DNA of 11,288 nt. Origin: Paracoccaceae bacterium. GTDB lineage: Bacteria > Pseudomonadota > Alphaproteobacteria > Rhodobacterales > Rhodobacteraceae. The translations under genes and the position numbers were made by a program. Positions 1 through 7,356 of the stretch are shown here, in pieces. The stretch is from positions 1,325-12,612 of the forward strand of contig NVQY01000059.1 of assembly GCA_002400675.1 (NCBI GenBank). The letters run 5' to 3'. The notes under the pieces are model-generated. The model had not been told where the DNA came from. It saw only the letters and a program-made list of their open reading frames with translations, and did no database searches. The first letter of the stretch is position 1. Each line of letters begins with the position of its first letter.

Positions 1-209
1 GCAATTATTACAACGCCTGCGGTAGCTGCGCCGACGCCGCACACGGCACCCTTGAAAACGCCTGCGGTCACATGTTGACGCGGCTGCTTTTCCTCTGCAA
101 ACTGTCTTGCAGGGAGAATCCGGTCGTCTATGAACCGGGGATGCAAGAATTTTCGGACAAAAGTCGGTTTGAACAAGAACAACAAGAAGAAAGACACGCC
201 GATTTTCAT
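1..209 (-). CDS. Possible 5' end of an unrecognised membrane protein, running off the left edge (alternative: plus-strand gene tail)
   Basis: I do not recognise this gene. The minus-strand frame is open from the left edge past position 400. Read from an ATG at 207-209 it gives a hydrophobic stretch, then a polar segment ending EEKQPRQHV, then a Gly/Ala/Val-rich stretch (TAGVFKGAVCGVGAATAG) that looks like the first membrane helix of an integral membrane protein. No convincing ribosome site precedes this ATG, so the start could lie further in. The exactly antisense plus-strand frame is also open, from position 3 to a TGA at 234-236. It has more G/C in third positions but would encode an odd, cysteine-rich tail. 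The hairpin at 352-378 could end such a plus-strand gene, though it lies 115 bases beyond the stop. The minus reading is slightly preferred on peptide character; the choice is close to open. Confidence 0.33.
   Translation of the reverse strand, partial: MKIGVSFFLLFLFKPTFVRKFLHPRFIDDRILPARQFAEEKQPRQHVTAGVFKGAVCGVGAATAGVVII
12..68. repeat. 12-base direct repeat, two copies
   Basis: The 12-mer AACGCCTGCGGT occurs at 12-23 and again at 57-68, 45 bases (15 codons) apart. If the minus-strand reading is real, it encodes a repeated Thr-Ala-Gly-Val. If the plus-strand reading is real, it encodes a repeated Asn-Ala-Cys-Gly. The repeat is short and may simply reflect a repetitive coding segment. Nothing marks it as a regulatory iteron. 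Confidence 0.3.
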
Positions 210-351
210 GCAGACGCGATATCTGACTGTTATTGATTGTCCGCATGCGAAATGCATCGTTTGCGCACATGTCCCTGAAACGAGTAACTTGTTTGCGGGG
301 GTTCGCGCATATTTCACATAGCCGTCACAAAAGACGAATAACAACAAAACG

Positions 352-378
352 AAACCGGCAAGCGCTGCGGGTTTTTTT
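352..378 (+). terminator. Intrinsic terminator or leader attenuator upstream of the ABC operon
   Basis: Arms 352-360 and 366-374 pair over nine positions with one internal G-G mismatch around a five-base loop (361-365). T residues run from 372 to 378, giving a classic rho-independent shape for plus-strand transcription. The bases to the left (about 340-354) are A-rich, so the minus-strand transcript would also have a U-rich tail and the element may work both ways. It sits only 54 bases before the start codon of the solute-binding protein. It therefore either insulates the operon from an upstream transcript, with the operon promoter squeezed into about 50 bases, or attenuates the operon's own leader. 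The rest of 237-432 shows no gene and no convincing promoter. Confidence 0.65.
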
Positions 379-419
379 GACGGCAACCTACACATAATCA
401 CGACATCCTTAAATAACAT

Positions 420-425
420 GGGAGA
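420..425 (+). promoter_or_regulatory. Ribosome binding site that fixes the solute-binding protein start
   Basis: GGGAGA ends seven bases before the ATG at 433. It overlaps an upstream in-frame ATG at 418, which has no such site of its own. The start at 433 also gives an immediate MKK signal-peptide N-terminus. Confidence 0.7.
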
Positions 426-432
426 AATCAGG

Positions 433-2481
433 ATGAAGAAACTACTCTTAACAGGGGTCGCGCTGATCGCGCTCACGGGGGCAGCCAATGCGGCGGTTTG
501 CACCGGTGTAACGGTCGCCGACATGAAGGGCGTGGCACCCGGCGCGTTCCCTCAGCAGTTTGAGCTGTCCACCTACGAGGCCAACGCCGACTGTACGCTG
601 GAATTCACTGCCAACCCCGACATCAAGGCGCTGAACGCGCAGATTCAGGGCAACCCGGCACTGCCACAGCTGGTTGACCGTATTCCGTCAGAGCCGCTGG
701 TTGTGACTCCATACGACGAAATCGGCACTTACGGCGGCACGCTTGATATTATGTCAAACGCCACCGAGGCCGGCACATCCGACATGATGTCTATCCGTCA
801 CGTCAACCTTGTGCGGTATTCCGACGATCTGCAAACCATTGTGCCAAACGTCGCCAAAAGCTGGGAATGGAACGACGATTTCACTCAGCTGACGTTCAAC
901 CTGCGTAAGGGTCACAAATGGTCCGACGGCTCGCCATTTGGGGCGCGTGACGTAAAGTTCTGGTACGACAATCTGGCGACCGACACGAATATTCGTGAAA
1001 AGCCAAAGGATTACGTTCTGGTTGGCGGCGAAAAGATGGAACTGGTTGTTGTCGATGAACAAACCATCCAGTTCAATCTGCCTTCGCCCAAGCCGGGCCT
1101 GTTGTCGCATTTCGCCAACCACTATGCACAGGCGTTCCAGCCAATGGGACTGCTGGGCGAATATCACCCTGCCGTTGTTGGTCAGGAAACCGCCGATGCC
1201 AACGCCCAGAAGATCGGGTTTGAAACCGGCTATGACGTGATCAAGGCCTACTATGGCTCTTCCGACTGGATGGATACGCCGACACCGATGCTGGCCAAAC
1301 CGGAATTAGTTGCCGGCATGCCGTTTGCGGCCGCGCCAACACTGGAAAGCCACATCGTGATCTCGGAAAACACGGAAGGTCGTCGTTTCGTCGCCAACCC
1401 GTATTTCTTCATGGTGGATACCGCCGGTAACCAGCTGCCTTACATCTCCAAGCAAGACGAGACATTTGTTTCCGAAACCGAAGTTCGGTTGCTGAAGATG
1501 GTCAACGCCGAAGTCGACTACAAGACGCAGGCACTGAACCTTGATGACGTGCCGCTGCTTCTGGAAAACCAGGAAAAGGGTAACTATTCGATCGACATCA
1601 AGCCTCAGATCCGCACCGGTACGTTCTCGTTCAACGTCACCTCCGAGGATCTGGCCAAGCGCGCCGTCTTTGGCGATCTGCGTTTCCGTCAGGCTATGTC
1701 TGTTGCCATCAACCGCGCCGAGATGAACGAAGTTGCGTTCTTTGGTCTGGGTACGCCACAACAGTATGTGCCGTTCTCGCCTTCGCCGTCATTCGTCACC
1801 GAAGACATGCTGCAATCTTACGCGCAGTATGATCCGGCGCTGGCCAACAAGCTGCTTGACGAAATCGGCATGGTTGACGTCGACGGTGACGGCATGCGCG
1901 AGCTGCCAAATGGTGACACGCTGGTTCTGAACCTGCAATTCGCCACGCAAGGCATCTCTGCCAAGCTGGTTGAACTGGTGGGTCAGTCCTGGAAAGAGGT
2001 TGGCGTCAACACCACCGTCAAAGAGGTCACCACGGACGAATACCGCTCGGCACAATCAGCCAACAAGCTGGACGTAACCATGTATGCCAAAGGCATGCCT
2101 CTGGCCGTTGTTCTTGGTAACTCAGAGCTGTTCACACCGCCGTTCGAGAACTATTTTGGTCAGCGTACTGCGATGCTCTGGTCCGAGTATATCGACACCA
2201 ACGGCGCAACCGGCGTGAAACCACCTGCATGGGTTGACGTGATGGGCGAGGACATCAAAGCGTTCCAGGCGGCAACTGCCGGTTCGGACGAATCCAACGC
2301 TCTGGGTGCAAAACTGGTTCAGGCGATGGTTGATAACCTGCTGTTCATCGGCACGGTCAAAGCGGCCGCACCGGTTTATCACTCCAACAAGCTAAAGAAC
2401 TTCCCACAGTTCAAGACTGCGTCTTATTCCTACTACTGGGCCTACCCTTATCGGGGTCCACAGTGGTCGCTGTCTGAATAA
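433..2481 (+). CDS. ABC transporter substrate-binding protein, family 5 (SBP_bac_5)
   Basis: Periplasmic receptor of an Opp/Dpp-type importer. It captures the substrate and delivers it to the two permeases encoded next. The 682-residue product begins with a Sec signal peptide (MKK, hydrophobic core at residues 4-16, likely cleavage after Ala-Asn-Ala at 18-20). About 80 mature residues precede the canonical fold, which starts near YGGTLD (100-105). The family hallmark follows at about residues 140-170 (VPNVAKSWEWNDDF, then LRKGHKWSDG). At 682 residues it is longer than typical DppA/OppA (about 500-550). The only cysteines I see are Cys23 and Cys54 in the N-terminal extension, and they could form a disulfide. 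There is no proper lipobox, so it is probably soluble rather than a lipoprotein. Family 5 binds peptides, but also opines, sugars and metals, so the substrate cannot be named. The neighbouring catabolic operon hints at a nitrogenous compound. Confidence 0.93.
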   Translation: MKKLLLTGVALIALTGAANAAVCTGVTVADMKGVAPGAFPQQFELSTYEANADCTLEFTANPDIKALNAQIQGNPALPQLVDRIPSEPLVVTPYDEIGTYGGTLDIMSNATEAGTSDMMSIRHVNLVRYSDDLQTIVPNVAKSWEWNDDFTQLTFNLRKGHKWSDGSPFGARDVKFWYDNLATDTNIREKPKDYVLVGGEKMELVVVDEQTIQFNLPSPKPGLLSHFANHYAQAFQPMGLLGEYHPAVVGQETADANAQKIGFETGYDVIKAYYGSSDWMDTPTPMLAKPELVAGMPFAAAPTLESHIVISENTEGRRFVANPYFFMVDTAGNQLPYISKQDETFVSETEVRLLKMVNAEVDYKTQALNLDDVPLLLENQEKGNYSIDIKPQIRTGTFSFNVTSEDLAKRAVFGDLRFRQAMSVAINRAEMNEVAFFGLGTPQQYVPFSPSPSFVTEDMLQSYAQYDPALANKLLDEIGMVDVDGDGMRELPNGDTLVLNLQFATQGISAKLVELVGQSWKEVGVNTTVKEVTTDEYRSAQSANKLDVTMYAKGMPLAVVLGNSELFTPPFENYFGQRTAMLWSEYIDTNGATGVKPPAWVDVMGEDIKAFQAATAGSDESNALGAKLVQAMVDNLLFIGTVKAAAPVYHSNKLKNFPQFKTASYSYYWAYPYRGPQWSLSE

Positions 2482-2504
2482 CTTGCCTTTAGGCACCTGA
2501 TAAC

Positions 2505-2531
2505 GTCGCGGGCGGCCCTGTTGCCCGCGAC
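2505..2531 (+). promoter_or_regulatory. Intercistronic hairpin between binding protein and permease genes
   Basis: A perfect nine-base-pair, GC-rich stem (2505-2513 with 2523-2531) closes a nine-base loop. It lies in the only sizeable gap of the ABC operon (2482-2591) and is not followed by a T tract, so it is not a standard terminator. In other importer operons, hairpins at this point protect the binding-protein mRNA from 3' decay and keep the receptor in excess of the permeases. That role is inferred here from position and shape. Confidence 0.6.
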
Positions 2532-2591
2532 ACACCAATAAAAAGCCGGTCAAAGAACCGATCATCTCTCGCGGGGAGCGACAGAAACCCA

Positions 2592-3596
2592 ATGTATCAA
2601 TTTGCCCGATTCGCGGTAATTCGCGCAGCACTGGCGGTCCTGACCCTTGTTCTGGTATCGTTTATTGTTTTTTCCTTGATGGAACTGGTTCCCGGCGATT
2701 GCGCCGAGCGCTATATCGCCTTCAAGGCATCCCAGGGGTCCGTGATCTCGGCGGCAGATGTCGACGCCGAACGTGTCCGCCTTGGTCTTAACCAACCTTA
2801 TGTGCAACGCTGGGGCATCTGGATCGTCAATGCCTTTCAGGGCGAATTCGGCGATAGCTGCATTCAGCGCCTGAACATCAGCCAGCTTCTGGGCCAAAAA
2901 TTCTGGATTAGCCTGGGGCTGGCCATGTCCGCCCTGCTGCTGGCCTATGTCATCGCAATCCCGGTCGGCATCATTGCCGCCACTTCAAAAAATGCCACAT
3001 TGAACAACTCGCTGCGTCTGGTCAGCTATCTGGGTCTGGCGCTGCCAAACTTCCTGCTGGCGCTGATGATCATGTTGTTTTCAACTGTGGTGTTCGGAGA
3101 CAGCCTGACGGGGCTGTTCTCAAAGGAATTCCGCGATGCCGCCTGGTCATGGGCCAAGCTCAGGGATTTCCTTGGCCACGCCTGGTTACCGGTGTTCATC
3201 CTTGCCTGGTCGGCCACCGCCTTTGCCATTCAGACGGTGCGCGCCCTGATGTCGGACGAGGTTGGCAAACTATACGTCACCGCCGCCGCCGCCCGTGGGG
3301 TTTCGGGACGGCAGTTGTTGTGGCGTTATCCGGCGCGGCACGCGTTGGGACCGATCATCAACTCGCTTGGGTTCGATCTGAACAGGATTTTCAACGAATT
3401 GCCGATTGTGGCGCTGATCCTGACCCTGACCGAAGCCGGATCGTTGTTGATCGAGGCGCTTGCGCGGTCCAATGACCAGCAAATGGCCGGGGCGATCATC
3501 TTTATGCTGACCGCCAGTATCGTCGGGTTGAACTTTGTCACTGACATAATTCTCGCGCTCACTGATCCGCGGGTTCGCCGCAGTATTCTGGGATAA
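2592..3596 (+). CDS. ABC transporter permease, OppB/DppB type
   Basis: First membrane subunit of the importer, 334 residues, a usual length for the family. Six hydrophobic segments are visible at roughly residues 8-30, 104-130, 142-168, 199-220, 266-288 and 299-324. The periplasmic loop after the first segment opens with the family's PGD (residues 35-37, here followed by Cys). The cytoplasmic EAA-type coupling loop, which docks onto the ATPases, lies at about 228-250 (YVTAAAARGVSGRQLLWRYP). The product ends DPRVRR, as is common in OppB. A GGGGAG sits 13 bases before the ATG, a rather long spacing, but no better in-frame start exists. The next permease gene begins five bases after the stop. 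Confidence 0.95.
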   Translation: MYQFARFAVIRAALAVLTLVLVSFIVFSLMELVPGDCAERYIAFKASQGSVISAADVDAERVRLGLNQPYVQRWGIWIVNAFQGEFGDSCIQRLNISQLLGQKFWISLGLAMSALLLAYVIAIPVGIIAATSKNATLNNSLRLVSYLGLALPNFLLALMIMLFSTVVFGDSLTGLFSKEFRDAAWSWAKLRDFLGHAWLPVFILAWSATAFAIQTVRALMSDEVGKLYVTAAAARGVSGRQLLWRYPARHALGPIINSLGFDLNRIFNELPIVALILTLTEAGSLLIEALARSNDQQMAGAIIFMLTASIVGLNFVTDIILALTDPRVRRSILG

Positions 3597-3601
3597 AGAC
3601 A

Positions 3602-4744
3602 ATGACAGATGCAAGCCAAGTAGATGCCAAAGTAGACCAGAAGCTGAAGGAAGCCTATTTCACCGCTTCGCAGGGTCAGTTGATCTGGACCCGGTTCAAG
3701 AAACAAAAGGCGGCCATGGTCGGGGCGTGGGTTCTGGTGATCCTGATCCTGTCGGGCCTGTTTGCCCCGTTCCTGACGCCATATGACCCGACCATCGCCG
3801 GGCGCGACAAGGAATACCTGAACGGCGCGCCGCAAATCCCCAAGTTCTGGGACGAAAACGGCTTTTCCGCCCGCCCGTTTGTCTACACAACGACCCGCGA
3901 GCGGTCGATCAAGACCAACTTTCGCTGGATAACGAAAACCGACCGTGACGCGCGGCGCTATGTGGTGTTCTTTCCCAAGGGCGACAAATACAAGCTGTTC
4001 GGGATGAAATTTGACCGGCATCTGTTTGGTGCCGACGTTGGATACATCCACCTGTTCGGGACCGACAGCACCGGCAAGGACATCTTTTCGCGAACCTTTT
4101 ACGCAATCAATACCTCGATGGCCGTTGGGACCATCGGCGTTCTGATTGCCTTTGTCATGGCGCTGCTTATCGGCGGCATATCCGGCTATTTCGGCGGCTG
4201 GATCGACTCTGTCCTGCAAATGATCACCGACACGGTGCGAACCGTGCCCGCCATCCCGCTATTCATGGCGCTGGCCGCCTTCATCCCCGACACCTGGAGC
4301 GCGGAGGAAAGGTTCTTCTTCATCTCCATCATCCTTGGATTCATCGGCTGGCCAACGCTTGCAAGACGGGTGCGAACCCACTTGTTGACCGAACGAAATC
4401 AGGAATACGTTCTGGCGGCCCAGCTGTGTGGCGCGTCTGCCCCGCACATCATCCGCAAGCACCTGTTGCCCAGTTTCACCAGCTATATCATCGTCGATCT
4501 GGTGATCTCGTTCCCCTATATGGTGCTGTCCGAAACCGCGCTTAGCTTTATCGGGCTGGGGCTTAAGGACCCGGTGAACTCGCTTGGCGTGATGCTGCAA
4601 AACGTGACATCGGCGGATGTTCTGCTGAACTATCAGTGGTATTTCATCCCGGTGATCTTTTTCATAATACTTGTGTTGGCTTTCGTGTTCGTCGGTGACG
4701 GATTGCGCGATGCGGCTGACCCATATGCGGATACCAAGAAATGA
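3602..4744 (+). CDS. ABC transporter permease, OppC/DppC type, with an enlarged first periplasmic loop
   Basis: Second membrane subunit, pairing with the OppB-type protein. A soluble N-terminus (1-37) precedes the first helix (about 38-58) and the family's TPYDP (59-63). The usual HLFGTDSTGKDIFSR block that leads into the transport domain comes only at 150-164. This loop is therefore about 85 residues, whereas ordinary OppC proteins have roughly 30-40. The insertion carries many basic and aromatic residues. Further helices lie at about 171-195, 213-230, 238-256, 294-318 and 346-366. The EAA coupling loop is at about 268-291 (EYVLAAQLCGASAPHIIRKH). Total length is 380, against about 300 for DppC. 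The stop overlaps the start of the next gene (ATGA), so translation is probably coupled. The long loop and the extended binding protein may have evolved together. Confidence 0.94.
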   Translation: MTDASQVDAKVDQKLKEAYFTASQGQLIWTRFKKQKAAMVGAWVLVILILSGLFAPFLTPYDPTIAGRDKEYLNGAPQIPKFWDENGFSARPFVYTTTRERSIKTNFRWITKTDRDARRYVVFFPKGDKYKLFGMKFDRHLFGADVGYIHLFGTDSTGKDIFSRTFYAINTSMAVGTIGVLIAFVMALLIGGISGYFGGWIDSVLQMITDTVRTVPAIPLFMALAAFIPDTWSAEERFFFISIILGFIGWPTLARRVRTHLLTERNQEYVLAAQLCGASAPHIIRKHLLPSFTSYIIVDLVISFPYMVLSETALSFIGLGLKDPVNSLGVMLQNVTSADVLLNYQWYFIPVIFFIILVLAFVFVGDGLRDAADPYADTKK

Positions 4745-5751
4745 CGCGCCTTCTGGATGTTGAAAACCTGACCCTGCAATTTGACACTGACGAAGGGCGC
4801 ATCACGGCGGTAGACAACGTGTCTTTCTCGCTTGAAGCGGGCGAAGTCATGGGTCTGGTCGGAGAGTCGGGGTCGGGCAAATCGGTGACCGCCAAATCCC
4901 TGATGAAGCTGAACGCCTCAAACGCGCATTATTCCGACGACACCAAAATCACCCTGCACCTTGAGGACGGGCCGATCGACATCATGTCGCTCAAGAACTC
5001 AAAGGAAATGCAGGTGGTGCGCGGTGGCGCGATCTCGATGATCTTTCAGGAACCAATGGCCAGCTTTGCACCGGCCATTTCCATCGGCGATCAGATGGTG
5101 GAACAACTGTTGATCCACACCGACATGAATTCCAAAAAGGCCAAGGAAGTGTCGATTGAAATGCTGGACCGGGTCGGCATCTCTGACGCCTCGACCCGGT
5201 TCAAGCAATTTGCCTTCGAACTGTCGGGCGGCATGCGCCAGCGGGCGATGATCGCCATGGCCCTGTCCACCAAACCCAAGCTGCTGATCGCGGATGAGCC
5301 GACCACGGCACTGGATGTGACCATTCAGGCGCAGGTGATTGACCTGATGAAGGATCTGGTGACCGAATTCGGCATGGGCATCATTTTCATCACCCACGAT
5401 CTGGGGGTGATTGCCCAGACCGCCGATTCTGTAGCGGTGATGTATCTGGGCCGGGTGATCGAACAAGGCCCGGTGCGCGAAGTGATCCGCACCCCCGCGC
5501 ACCCCTATACCCAAGGGTTGCTGGCCGCCCTGCCCGATCTCGACAATCTTGACACGCCGCTGAAACCGATCCCCGGCGACATTCCATCGCCACTGGAACG
5601 GCCACCGGGCTGTGTGTTCAACACCCGCTGCCCCAAGGTGGTTGGCGACGTCTGTTCAACCGTGGTGCCCGATTTCGCCAACATGACAGAGCATCACAAA
5701 GCGGCGTGCCACCTTTACACCCAACCCCAAAACGGAGGGTCAGCAAAATGA
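4741..5751 (+). CDS. ABC transporter ATP-binding protein, OppD/DppD type
   Basis: One of the two ATPases that drive import. All motifs are intact in the 336-residue product: Walker A GESGSGKS (41-48), Q-loop Gln103 in IFQEP, signature LSGGM (161-165), Walker B LLIADEP (181-187) with catalytic Glu186, D-loop ALD (190-192), and switch His219. The C-terminal oligopeptide-transporter extension is present (HPYTQGLLAALP at 254-265). It contains Cys291, Cys297, Cys305 and Cys323, the four-cysteine pattern that binds a [4Fe-4S] cluster in structurally studied DppD proteins. The start overlaps the permease stop by four bases (ATGA), and the stop overlaps the next start in the same way. Confidence 0.96.
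   Translation: MTRLLDVENLTLQFDTDEGRITAVDNVSFSLEAGEVMGLVGESGSGKSVTAKSLMKLNASNAHYSDDTKITLHLEDGPIDIMSLKNSKEMQVVRGGAISMIFQEPMASFAPAISIGDQMVEQLLIHTDMNSKKAKEVSIEMLDRVGISDASTRFKQFAFELSGGMRQRAMIAMALSTKPKLLIADEPTTALDVTIQAQVIDLMKDLVTEFGMGIIFITHDLGVIAQTADSVAVMYLGRVIEQGPVREVIRTPAHPYTQGLLAALPDLDNLDTPLKPIPGDIPSPLERPPGCVFNTRCPKVVGDVCSTVVPDFANMTEHHKAACHLYTQPQNGGSAK
5734..5739 (+). promoter_or_regulatory. Ribosome binding site that fixes the second ATPase start
   Basis: GGAGGG lies eight bases before the ATG at 5748, inside the end of the preceding ATPase gene. It decides against an in-frame ATG at 5706, which would add 14 residues that do not resemble an ATPase N-terminus. Confidence 0.8.
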
Positions 5752-6764
5752 GCGTTAAACCTCTGATGTCCGTACGCGATCTGGCCGTTCATTTCCCCCT
5801 GCGCGGGTCGTTATTTGGCCCCAAACCAGTGGTCAAGGCGGTCGAAGGCATTGATCTCGACATCGCAAAAGGCAGCTTTTACGGCCTCGTCGGCGAATCC
5901 GGCTCTGGCAAGACCACGCTGGGCCGCGCCCTGTTGCGCGCGGTACCGATCACCCGCGGGGCCATCAACTATGACGACGGAGAGGCGCAATACGACCTGC
6001 CGTCGCTAAGTGACAAAGAGCTTAAAGACTACCGCAAACGCGCGCAGCTGATCTTTCAGGACCCCTACGCCGCGCTTAGCCCGCGCATGACCGTGCGCGA
6101 CATCATCGCCGAACCGCTAGAGGTGATGGGCCTGACCAAATCGCGCCAGGAAACCGACGCCCGCGTGCGCGAAATCGCCGCCAAGTGCCGGCTGAACCTT
6201 GAACACCTGCGCCGCTTTCCGCACGCATTTTCCGGCGGTCAGCGTCAGCGGATTTCGATTGCCCGCGCGCTGGTTTCCGGCCCGCAGTTCATTGTCGCCG
6301 ACGAATCCGTGGCCGCGCTGGATGTGTCGATTCAGGCTGACGTGCTGAACCTGTTGAAGGAAATCCAAGAGGACATGGGGCTGACGTTCCTGTTCATCTC
6401 GCATGACCTGTCGGTGGTGGCCCATGTCTGCGACCATGTGGCGGTGATGTATCTGGGCCGTCTGGTTGAAACCGCGCCCACGCGCGAATTGTTCGCCGCC
6501 CCGCGCCACCCCTACACCAAGGCATTGATGTCGGCGATCCCATCGCTGGACCCGGATGACCGCGGCAAGGCGCAAAAGCTGGAAGGCGAAATTCCATCGC
6601 CCACCAACCCACCGCCGGGATGCAAATTCCAGACCCGCTGCCCCTTTGCCATCGACATCTGCCGCAAGGACGAACCCAAGCTGGAAAGCTCAGGCTCTGA
6701 ACATAACGTTGCCTGCCACCGCTGGCGTGAACTGATGGAAGAACACGCGCTGGAAGACGCCTAG
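5748..6764 (+). CDS. ABC transporter ATP-binding protein, OppF/DppF type
   Basis: Partner ATPase of the OppD-type subunit, 338 residues. Motifs: Walker A GESGSGKT (49-56), Q-loop Gln104 in IFQDP, signature FSGGQ (161-165), Walker B FIVADE (181-186) with catalytic Glu186, D-loop ALD (190-192), and switch His219. The residue after the catalytic glutamate is Ser187, where this family almost always has Pro (DEPVSALD). The catalytic residues themselves are intact, so the protein should still be active. The C-terminal extension has HPYTKALMSAIP (254-265) and Cys292, Cys298, Cys305 and Cys323, again a possible Fe-S site. The gene is the last of the operon. Its TAG shares the palindrome CTAG (6761-6764) with the stop codon of the convergent minus-strand gene. 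Confidence 0.96.
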   Translation: MSVKPLMSVRDLAVHFPLRGSLFGPKPVVKAVEGIDLDIAKGSFYGLVGESGSGKTTLGRALLRAVPITRGAINYDDGEAQYDLPSLSDKELKDYRKRAQLIFQDPYAALSPRMTVRDIIAEPLEVMGLTKSRQETDARVREIAAKCRLNLEHLRRFPHAFSGGQRQRISIARALVSGPQFIVADESVAALDVSIQADVLNLLKEIQEDMGLTFLFISHDLSVVAHVCDHVAVMYLGRLVETAPTRELFAAPRHPYTKALMSAIPSLDPDDRGKAQKLEGEIPSPTNPPPGCKFQTRCPFAIDICRKDEPKLESSGSEHNVACHRWRELMEEHALEDA

Positions 6765-7339
6765 CGCAGCCCGTCCTTGCCCTCCGCCTGTTCATGGGTC
6801 AGCCCGCCAACCCGAGGCAGCGGGCGCCCGGAATCGGTCACAGCCACCGCGACCATGATCTCATTGGCACGCGGGGAATCGTTCAGACGGACCTCAATCG
6901 CATCAAAGTGCGACCGCACATAGGCCGCATCCTTGTGCCCCAACGGCACGTCCAACACCTGCCCCGGCCCGCCCATCTTCTTTGATGACGGCACCAAAGC
7001 CGCCCCCTTTTCCACCTCTTTGCGCAGGGGTGCCCCCAGTTTCGGGTGCAGGATCGCGGCGGCGTGCTCCAACTCTCCGTTTTCGCCGACCATCGCGGCC
7101 TTGCCGTAACTTTCCGCCTGCGCCGGGGTGATGCCCAGCGCCTCGACACATTTGCGCCCCAACAGCTCGCCCAGTTCCGCGCCCATATCCATCAGCGGCG
7201 TCAGATCGGCCACAAATTGCCCGGCAAACGGGTTGGCGATCACCGCCACCGCCACCGCCTTGCGGGTGGGGGGCGATATGGTCTGGCCGATTTCACTATG
7301 TGTTTCCTCGACCCAAGTGGCGATTTTGCGAATGTCCAT
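6761..7339 (-). CDS. DUF1185 / 'amino acid synthesis' family protein (PF06684), paralogue A
   Basis: Small cytoplasmic protein of 192 residues with no established reaction. The first structures of the family (from Bordetella and Ruegeria/Silicibacter, as I recall) showed a variant of the Bacillus chorismate mutase fold and led to a proposed role in amino-acid metabolism. Blocks shared with its neighbour, and probably family-defining, are NPFAG (36-40), YGK (78-80), GELEH (88-92), VPSSKKMGG (116-124), DVP (130-132), AAYVRSHFD (138-146), EV..ND.PRA.E (149-160), GGL (178-180) and a C-terminal GLR. The Lys pair, the HFD and the Asn-Asp are plausible active-site residues (inference). An ATG at 7339 is chosen over an upstream in-frame start at 7390 because AAGGA precedes it by six bases and because it aligns with the paralogue's N-terminus. 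It is the last gene of the minus-strand operon, 17 bases after its paralogue. Confidence 0.85.
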   Translation of the reverse strand: MDIRKIATWVEETHSEIGQTISPPTRKAVAVAVIANPFAGQFVADLTPLMDMGAELGELLGRKCVEALGITPAQAESYGKAAMVGENGELEHAAAILHPKLGAPLRKEVEKGAALVPSSKKMGGPGQVLDVPLGHKDAAYVRSHFDAIEVRLNDSPRANEIMVAVAVTDSGRPLPRVGGLTHEQAEGKDGLR

Positions 7340-7345
7340 TTCGTT

Positions 7346-7350
7346 TCCTT
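7346..7350 (-). promoter_or_regulatory. Ribosome binding site that fixes the start of DUF1185 paralogue A
   Basis: On the minus strand AAGGA lies six bases before the ATG at 7339, in the 17-base gap between the two DUF1185 genes. It argues against a start at 7390 inside the preceding gene. Confidence 0.65.
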
Positions 7351-7356
7351 TTTCCG

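Noticed and set aside
130..321. 63-codon plus-strand reading frame before the hairpin at 352
   Set aside because: It has mixed codon use, a purine tract giving Lys/Asn runs, no convincing ribosome site and no recognisable family. It overlaps the two better left-edge readings and could be a small protein only on external evidence.
377..382. TTGACG resembling a -35 box
   Set aside because: It lies in the T tract of the hairpin, and no acceptable -10 sequence follows at 16-18 bases. CATAAT at 393-398 is too close to it.
418..432. Upstream ATG as start of the binding protein
   Set aside because: It has no ribosome site and overlaps the one used by the ATG at 433. It would put acidic residues ahead of the signal peptide.
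3326..4219. Long minus-strand open frame opposite both permease genes
   Set aside because: The peptide is polar and family-less, and it lies antisense to clearly real permeases. It is a by-product of GC-rich codon structure.
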